NCBI GenBank assembly: GCA_032125735.1
Contig: JAQBBZ010000449.1
Location: 1-19,356 of the forward strand
Length of the DNA: 19,356 nt
Reading direction: 5' to 3'
Source of the DNA: Labilibaculum sp032125735
GTDB lineage: Bacteria; Bacteroidota; Bacteroidia; Bacteroidales; Marinifilaceae
A program made the translations under genes and the position numbers. Below are positions 14,647 to 19,356 of the stretch, piece by piece. Position 1 is the stretch's first letter. Every line of letters begins with the position of its first letter. Under the pieces are notes generated by a model, which worked only from the letters and a program-made list of their open reading frames with translations, was not told where the DNA came from and did not search any database.

Positions 14647-16509
14647 TTATGCTCGCTCGCTTAAATCTAACCATCGAAATTCTTTTTCATCAATTAATTC
14701 AATTACTTTTTCAATACGACTCGCTTTTTCCATTAATTCATCGTTTGACAGACTACCTGAACTCATCGCAACTTCAATCTCTGCTTTTTCTGAAGTTAGA
14801 GTTTCAATATCAACCTCTAACTGCTCAAATTCTCGTTTTTCGTTAAAAGATAATTTTTTAGGCTGTTCCTGTTTTGGCTTTTCTTTTTTAGGAGTTGCTT
14901 GTTTTTCAATTTTTTTAACCGCTTTTTCTTGCTCATCTAAAGAGTCACGATAAATGGTGTAATTGCCGGGGAAATTTCGGATAATTCCATTTCCTTCAAA
15001 TACAAATAATTGATCAACAACCTTATCCATGAAATACCTATCGTGAGATACTATAATTAAACATCCCGAAAAGCTTAATAAATAATCCTCCAAAACGTTC
15101 AATGTCATGATGTCCAAATCATTGGTTGGCTCATCCAAAATTAAGAAGTTTGGGTTTTTCATCAATACAGTCATCAAATACAATCGTCGCTTTTCACCGC
15201 CACTTAATTTACAGACTTGGTTGTACTGAGTTTTACTTGGGAATAGAAAGTATTCCAAAAATTGAGATGCTGACATTAGCTTTCCATTTCCTAAATCGAT
15301 GGATTCAGCAATTTCTTTGATTACATCTATTATTTTTTCATTCTCATTAATTGTTATTCCATCTTGTTTGTAGTAGCCATAAACCACGGTTTCTCCAATT
15401 TCAATAGATCCTGAATCGGCTTTAATATTTTGGGTAATCATGTTCAGGAAAGTTGATTTTCCTGTTCCATTCTTACCTACAATTCCAATTTTTTCACCTC
15501 TTTGAAATTTATAGCTGAAATCTTCTAATAATTTTAAATCACCATAGCTTTTATAAAGATGATCCAATTCTAGAATTTTATTTCCTAGTCTGGCGGATTT
15601 AATATCTAAATCCATTTTGGCTTCTTTAAATCCTGAACCGGCTTTCTTTTTTATATCCTCAAAAGCATCAACTCTGTATTTCGCTTTTGTTCCTCTGGCT
15701 TGCGGCATTCTTCTGATCCATTCCTGCTCAGTTTTCATTAACTTCTGAGCTTTGCCAACTTCTGCGTTCAAATTTTCAATTCGTTCTGCTCTTTTCTCCA
15801 GATAGTATGAATAATTGCCTTTGTAGGTATAAAGATTGTTAGATTCAATTTCTATAATTTCATTACAAACCCGATCCAGAAAATACCTGTCGTGAGTCAC
15901 CATTAAAAGAGTTCCTTTCGATTTATTTAGGTATTCTTCAAGCCACTCTATCATTTCTAAGTCCAAGTGGTTGGTTGGCTCATCGAGAATTAAGAAATCA
16001 GCATCAGTAATTAATACTTTTGCTAATCCAACTCTTTTTTTCTGTCCACCAGACAGCTCCCCGATAATTTGCTCTAAATTGGTGATTTTCAGTTTTGATA
16101 GAATCTGTTTCACCTTATTTTCATAATCCCAAGCCTTGAAATGATCCATCTTTTCGAGGATGTCTGCCATCAATTCCTGATTATCTTCATTGATAATTCG
16201 TTCGTAGTCGCGAATCACAGAAAGGACAGGATCTGTAGAATTAAATACTTCGTTTAGAATAGTATTACTAATGTTTAATTCAGGATTTTGTTCCAGATAA
16301 GCTATTTTTAAATCACCACGAAATGAGATATTGCCACTATCTTGACTATCTAATCCAGAGATGATATTTAAAAGGGTTGTTTTCCCAGTACCATTTTTTG
16401 CAATCAATGCAATTTTTTGCCCTTGTCCTACGCCAAAACTAATATTTTCAAATAGTGAAAGCTCTCCGTAACTCTTGGTAAGGTTTTCAACCTGTAAATA
16501 TGATATCAT
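14647..16509 (-). CDS. ABC-F family ATPase, Uup-like
   Basis: 620 residues from ATG 16509. The frame stays open 18 codons upstream (to 16563), but a perfect -7 box (16537-16544) lies inside that extension and MISYLQVENLTKSYG is the family's normal beginning. Two ABC domains: Walker A at 37-44 (AKNGTGKT, first Gly replaced by Ala) and 345-352, signatures LSGGQ (152) and LSGGE (435), Walker B LILDEP at 173 and 456 with catalytic Glu177 and Glu460. The inter-domain linker has RRMPQARGTKAKYR (266-279). There are no membrane segments. The tail, about 525-620, is a charged coiled coil as in Uup, which binds DNA or ribosomes. ABC-F proteins act on the ribosome; antibiotic resistance is less likely for this subtype. 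Confidence 0.92.
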   Translation of the reverse strand: MISYLQVENLTKSYGELSLFENISFGVGQGQKIALIAKNGTGKTTLLNIISGLDSQDSGNISFRGDLKIAYLEQNPELNISNTILNEVFNSTDPVLSVIRDYERIINEDNQELMADILEKMDHFKAWDYENKVKQILSKLKITNLEQIIGELSGGQKKRVGLAKVLITDADFLILDEPTNHLDLEMIEWLEEYLNKSKGTLLMVTHDRYFLDRVCNEIIEIESNNLYTYKGNYSYYLEKRAERIENLNAEVGKAQKLMKTEQEWIRRMPQARGTKAKYRVDAFEDIKKKAGSGFKEAKMDLDIKSARLGNKILELDHLYKSYGDLKLLEDFSYKFQRGEKIGIVGKNGTGKSTFLNMITQNIKADSGSIEIGETVVYGYYKQDGITINENEKIIDVIKEIAESIDLGNGKLMSASQFLEYFLFPSKTQYNQVCKLSGGEKRRLYLMTVLMKNPNFLILDEPTNDLDIMTLNVLEDYLLSFSGCLIIVSHDRYFMDKVVDQLFVFEGNGIIRNFPGNYTIYRDSLDEQEKAVKKIEKQATPKKEKPKQEQPKKLSFNEKREFEQLEVDIETLTSEKAEIEVAMSSGSLSNDELMEKASRIEKVIELIDEKEFRWLDLSERA

Positions 16510-16536
16510 GTAATCTGTTCTTAAATTTTTGGAGTT

Positions 16537-16544
16537 CAAATTTA
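16537..16544 (-). promoter_or_regulatory. -7 promoter element upstream of the ABC-F gene
   Basis: TAAATTTG on the minus strand matches the Bacteroidetes -7 consensus exactly and would start transcription about 20 nt before ATG 16509. No TTTG is found at the expected -33 distance. It matters because it argues against the longer start at 16563. Confidence 0.45.
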
Positions 16545-16643
16545 CGAATAAGTACTGATACATTACTAATTTGATATCGAATTAGAATTTTCTTGATGAA
16601 GTTCGTTGAAGATTTCCTTTGCAAGGACTCTATAATTTGGAAT

Positions 16644-16674
16644 AAAAAAATCCCGCTATTCGAGAATAGCAGGA
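16644..16674 (-). terminator. rho-independent terminator of the papain-like protease gene
   Basis: On the minus strand TCCTGCTATTC pairs with GAATAGCGGGA (11 bp, one G-U) with a tight loop, followed by seven T (plus A run 16644-16650). It lies 39 bp past the stop codon and isolates this gene from the downstream ABC-F gene. Confidence 0.87.
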
Positions 16675-16713
16675 TATAACTGATTTTGTTTCAATCACAA
16701 CAATATTTATTTT

Positions 16714-17571
16714 TTATAATTCATTTAAGACATACGCTTCTGTCCACACCTTGGTCATAATAGTGTATGAAACCCATCCAAAACCATTGGTTCCCCAATT
16801 AGTTCCCCAGGAATTCATAACAAGAAAAGCATTTTTACTGTCGTCATAACCTACAACGCAATAGCAATGTCCGCCATAGTTTTTAACAGTTTTGGTTTGT
16901 ATTTCATTATAACCCAGATAGTAAAATTGACGATAAACAGGTCCACCAACAACAATTGGTTTGCCCGCTGCAAGTTGGTCTTTAAATGCGTCTATTGTTT
17001 TAGGTACAGTATTATAGCTAGCAGCTTTAAAATTTGCGGCTTGTAAAACTTGATAATTATCCGGATATACATCACAGGAAATATCGGTATAAGGCATATC
17101 ATTCCAAACGCAAACTCCTTGATCTACTACTAAATTTAATCCATCAGTTACGTATGAACCACTGGCACAGTCGGTAACTTTAATTTGATTGTAAATGTAT
17201 TCTGGACTGAAAATGTTCACACTGTAATTGTATGAGCCACCATATAAAGCATGCCAACTAATACTTCTTCCTGCGTAACCAACACCCCAGGAAACACAAG
17301 ATCCTTCTCCGCCTTGACTAAGAATTGGGGGACAAGAAAGATTTACTGATAGAGGGTACGATTTAGTTGAGCTGATTTGTTTAGCACTAGGAATTTTATT
17401 GTATTGCTCAATTGGAATGGGCAAATAACCAGAATTTATAATGATGTCTTCATCTTGAATTTGCTCCTGATCTGTAATAGAATCATCATTTTTAGTACAT
17501 GAAGGGATTAAAAAAAGGAAACTCAATGTAAATACAGAGAGTAAGGTGAATTTAATTAAATTCTTTTTCAT
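16714..17571 (-). CDS. papain-like (C1 family) cysteine protease lipoprotein
   Basis: 285 residues. The lipoprotein signal peptide ends LIPSC with Cys25 as the lipidation site, followed by a polar, acidic linker; Bacteroidetes often place such proteins in the outer membrane. The catalytic set is complete: Gln86 (oxyanion hole), Cys92 in SQGGEGSCVSW, His235 in GGHCYCVVGYDD, and Asn253 in NSWGTNWG. The papain positions Cys22 and Trp26 are replaced by Glu89 and Val93, so the usual first disulfide cannot form; other cysteines (80, 135, 154, 166, 236, 238) could make different bridges. There is no long inhibitory propeptide. It is a single-gene unit with its own terminator. Substrate unknown. Confidence 0.88.
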   Translation of the reverse strand: MKKNLIKFTLLSVFTLSFLFLIPSCTKNDDSITDQEQIQDEDIIINSGYLPIPIEQYNKIPSAKQISSTKSYPLSVNLSCPPILSQGGEGSCVSWGVGYAGRSISWHALYGGSYNYSVNIFSPEYIYNQIKVTDCASGSYVTDGLNLVVDQGVCVWNDMPYTDISCDVYPDNYQVLQAANFKAASYNTVPKTIDAFKDQLAAGKPIVVGGPVYRQFYYLGYNEIQTKTVKNYGGHCYCVVGYDDSKNAFLVMNSWGTNWGTNGFGWVSYTIMTKVWTEAYVLNEL

Positions 17572-18031
17572 AAGTAAGTTTTTTAAAGTTAGTAATGAAT
17601 GGCTTGTAGTTTTTGAAACGGTAAAATATCAAGAGTATTAGTCTTATACTATTGATGCTTGTATCAGTTTAAATCTGATGTGAATTTACAATAAAATAGT
17701 TATGCGTGAAATAGATTCTGAAAAGATAAATGTGATTTATTTCACTTTAGTGTATGTTTATCAAGAATTGGAGTGTTTTTATCATCGTTTCGTCACTTGT
17801 TGGAATGATTGTTGGTTTTGTTTTGTAAATGGTTTTTTGAGTGAGATATTTTGTCCACTAAAACACACATATCCACTAAAGTTTTAATTAATTGTTTTTT
17901 GTGATTAAGTAATCACAATGACAATTATTCCTTTGACTTTATTAAATTCGTGTAATGAAAGGGTAGATGTTCGTTTATTTTAAGCTTGAATTTTTAACGA
18001 ATAACTTCTTATCGATTAAAATTTATTAGCA
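17572..18031. other. divergent intergenic region between the protease lipoprotein and nth
   Basis: This 460-bp AT-rich stretch holds the start-side signals of two divergent genes. I find no convincing gene: a 61-codon frame (17702-17887) has no recognisable features. Visible elements are a 20-bp perfect palindrome (17899-17918), a 9-bp direct repeat TCCACTAAA at 17854 and 17872, and a short ATCAG/CTGAT inverted repeat near 17665-17681. No full -33/-7 promoter was found for either gene. Confidence 0.6.
17899..17918. promoter_or_regulatory. 20-bp perfect palindrome, candidate operator
   Basis: TTGTGATTA (17899-17907), AG, TAATCACAA (17910-17918): 9-bp arms with a 2-bp centre and no T run, so an operator is likelier than a terminator. 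It resembles a CRP/FNR-type site (TGTGA...TCACA) but with 8 rather than 6 central bases. It lies 114 bp upstream of nth and 328 bp upstream of the divergent protease gene. Confidence 0.5.
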
Positions 18032-18694
18032 ATGCGAAAGAAAGAAAGATTTGAAAATATAGTATCCTGGTTTAAAGAAAATATGCCTGTTGCTGAAACA
18101 GAATTGCATTATTCCAATCCTTATGAATTATTAGTTGCGGTTATTTTATCAGCTCAGTGTACCGATAAAAGAGTGAATATGATGACTCCTTTTTTATTCG
18201 AGAAATATCCAACTGCATTTGAATTGTCTCATGCAACACAAGATGATATTTTCGATTTGATACGCTCATGTTCTTATCCAAATAATAAGGCAAAACATTT
18301 GTTGGGTATGGCTAAAATGTTGGTGGCTGATTTTAAGGAGATTGTTCCTGAAGATATTAATGAATTGCAAAAAATGCCTGGAGTAGGGCGAAAAACTGCA
18401 AATGTTATAGCCTCAGTGGTTTACGATAAACCTGCTATGGCTGTTGATACTCATGTTTTTCGAGTTTCGGAAAGAATTGGATTGACAACTAATTCGAAAA
18501 CACCATTAGAAACTGAAAAGCAACTGGTGAAGTTTATTCCTGAGGAATATATTGCCACAGCACATCATTGGTTAATTTTACACGGAAGGTATGTATGTGT
18601 GGCAAGGAAGCCAAAATGCACATCTTGTGGAATAAAAGAATATTGTAAATATTTTGAGAAGGAAGAAAAGAAAAGTGAAAAAGCCTCAAATTGA
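18032..18694 (+). CDS. nth: endonuclease III (DNA glycosylase/AP lyase)
   Basis: 220 residues, normal for the family. The helix-hairpin-helix LQKMPGVGRKTA (112-123) contains the catalytic lysine Lys121, and Asp139 lies in VDTHVFRV. The [4Fe-4S] cluster motif C-x6-C-x2-C-x5-C is intact (Cys189, 196, 199, 205). The enzyme removes oxidised pyrimidines and cleaves the abasic site in base-excision repair. A short lysine-rich tail follows the cluster. Its stop codon lies within a terminator stem (18678-18702), so the 3' end of the gene doubles as part of the transcription stop. Confidence 0.95.
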   Translation: MRKKERFENIVSWFKENMPVAETELHYSNPYELLVAVILSAQCTDKRVNMMTPFLFEKYPTAFELSHATQDDIFDLIRSCSYPNNKAKHLLGMAKMLVADFKEIVPEDINELQKMPGVGRKTANVIASVVYDKPAMAVDTHVFRVSERIGLTTNSKTPLETEKQLVKFIPEEYIATAHHWLILHGRYVCVARKPKCTSCGIKEYCKYFEKEEKKSEKASN

Positions 18695-18702
18695 GGCTTT
18701 TT
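18678..18702. terminator. bidirectional terminator overlapping the nth stop codon
   Basis: AAAAAGCCTCA (18678-18688) pairs with TGAGGCTTTTT (18692-18702) with a 3-nt loop. T residues continue to 18704 on the plus strand; the A run 18678-18682 gives the U tract for the opposite strand. It separates nth from the convergent ZIP gene, whose stop is at 18711. Confidence 0.85.
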
Positions 18703-18710
18703 TTATGTTG

Positions 18711-19356
18711 TTATAAGAATAGGAGTAGGCTAAATGCCATAACCGCCATTCCTGCTATTAATCCGTAAATTGCAATGTGATGTTCTCCATATTCTTCAGC
18801 TGTTGGTAATAATTCATCTAAAGAAATGAAAACCATAATTCCAGCAACACCACCGAATAATACTCCAAAAACAGTATTGTTTAAGCCTAAAAAGGAATAA
18901 ATTAAAACAAATCCGATTAATGCGCCAACCGGCTCAGCTAAACCTGATAGAAAAGAATATAGAAATGCTTTTTTTCTACTTCCGGTAGCAAAATAGATAG
19001 GAACCGAAACGGCTATTCCTTCCGGTATGTTATGTATTGCTATTGCAACCGCAATTGGAATTGCAACAGTAGGATCTGCTAGTGCTGCTGCAAATGTGGC
19101 TAAACCTTCTGGGAAATTGTGAATACCAATTGCTAAGGCAGAAAACATTCCCATTCTCATTAATTTCTTGTCTACAGGTTTTTTGCCCTCAAGATCTTCT
19201 ATTTTTTTCACCTCATGAGGATTCTCAAAAGAAGGAATCATTTTATCGATTATAGCTATAAACAATATTCCTCCAAAAAAAGAAATTACTGTATACCAAG
19301 TTCCGGTAACTTCTCCATGATCAAGAATTAATGCATCTTTTGCTTTTTGAAATATT
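18711..19356 (-). CDS. ZIP-family divalent metal transporter (ZupT-like), N-terminus cut by window edge
   Basis: The frame is open through the right edge; the codon at 19265 is an internal TTG preceded in frame by a hydrophobic helix (WYTVISFFGGILFIAII), so the true start lies outside. The visible 215 residues contain the two metal-site motifs HNFPEG and HNIPEG on successive helices, the defining feature of ZIP transporters, and a cytoplasmic loop rich in charged residues (ENPHEVKKIEDLEGKK). Several further membrane segments follow to the C-terminus. Family members move Zn2+, Fe2+ or Mn2+ into the cytoplasm. Zinc is the usual assignment, but selectivity is not readable here. Confidence 0.9.
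   Translation of the reverse strand, partial: IFQKAKDALILDHGEVTGTWYTVISFFGGILFIAIIDKMIPSFENPHEVKKIEDLEGKKPVDKKLMRMGMFSALAIGIHNFPEGLATFAAALADPTVAIPIAVAIAIHNIPEGIAVSVPIYFATGSRKKAFLYSFLSGLAEPVGALIGFVLIYSFLGLNNTVFGVLFGGVAGIMVFISLDELLPTAEEYGEHHIAIYGLIAGMAVMAFSLLLFL

Noticed and set aside
16510..16563. 18-codon N-terminal extension of the ABC-F protein
   Set aside because: The extension has no family similarity and contains a perfect -7 promoter box; ATG 16509 gives the standard N-terminus.
17702..17887. 61-codon plus-strand frame in the nth/protease gap
   Set aside because: It is cysteine- and aromatic-rich with no domain, signal peptide or promoter, and overlaps possible regulatory repeats; most likely chance.
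1..19356. CRISPR arrays, insertion sequences, phage genes or toxin-antitoxin pairs
   Set aside because: No regularly spaced repeats, transposase or integrase motifs, or terminal inverted repeats were seen; the window looks like stable chromosomal core with a few accessory genes.

Overview
The window is AT-rich (visually about two thirds A+T). It has no clear Shine-Dalgarno sequences and carries several promoters of the Bacteroidetes type (TTTG - 18 bp - TAnnTTTG). Together with the yicC-gmk-nadD cluster, fused acyl-CoA ligase, paired M16 proteases and VorB-type 2-oxoacid oxidoreductase, this points to an anaerobic or facultatively anaerobic member of the Bacteroidetes. A Marinilabiliales or Bacteroidales-like marine or sediment relative is my inference; no rRNA or species marker is present.

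Layout. 1-10705 is read on the plus strand: the 3' part of an ADP-forming acyl-CoA ligase, a 49-residue single-span membrane protein, a four-span membrane protein (Mpv17/PMP22-like), a long-chain flavodoxin with an altered FMN loop, a class I/II aminotransferase, a four-gene 2-oxoacid:ferredoxin oxidoreductase operon (ferredoxin, alpha, TPP and gamma subunits), and two exported M16 proteases (one with an intact zinc site, one inactive and fused to a LolA-like domain). At 10818-10987 there is a free-standing transcription unit with a textbook promoter, a structured body of about 135 nt and a strong terminator, but no annotated product. From 10992 to 17571 genes are read on the minus strand: nadD, gmk, yicC, a MATE exporter, an ABC-F (Uup-like) ATPase and a papain-type lipoprotein protease. 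The window ends with nth (endonuclease III, plus) converging on a ZupT-like metal transporter (minus, cut by the window edge).

How they fit. The left part reads as an amino-acid fermentation module. The aminotransferase makes 2-oxoacids, the oxidoreductase converts them to acyl-CoA plus reduced ferredoxin or flavodoxin, and the NDP-forming acyl-CoA ligase harvests the thioester as ATP. The exported M16 proteases could supply substrate. The right part is mostly housekeeping (NAD and GMP synthesis, RNA turnover, base-excision repair, translation-associated ATPase) plus transport.

The observations most worth following are the orphan promoter-RNA-terminator unit at 10818-10987 (an sRNA or a 19-residue aromatic/cationic peptide), a cluster of TTGTAA repeats in paired 17-bp spacing upstream of the oxidoreductase operon with related copies upstream of the aminotransferase, the flavodoxin lacking the usual phosphate-loop hydroxyls, and an intrinsic terminator placed between yicC and gmk.
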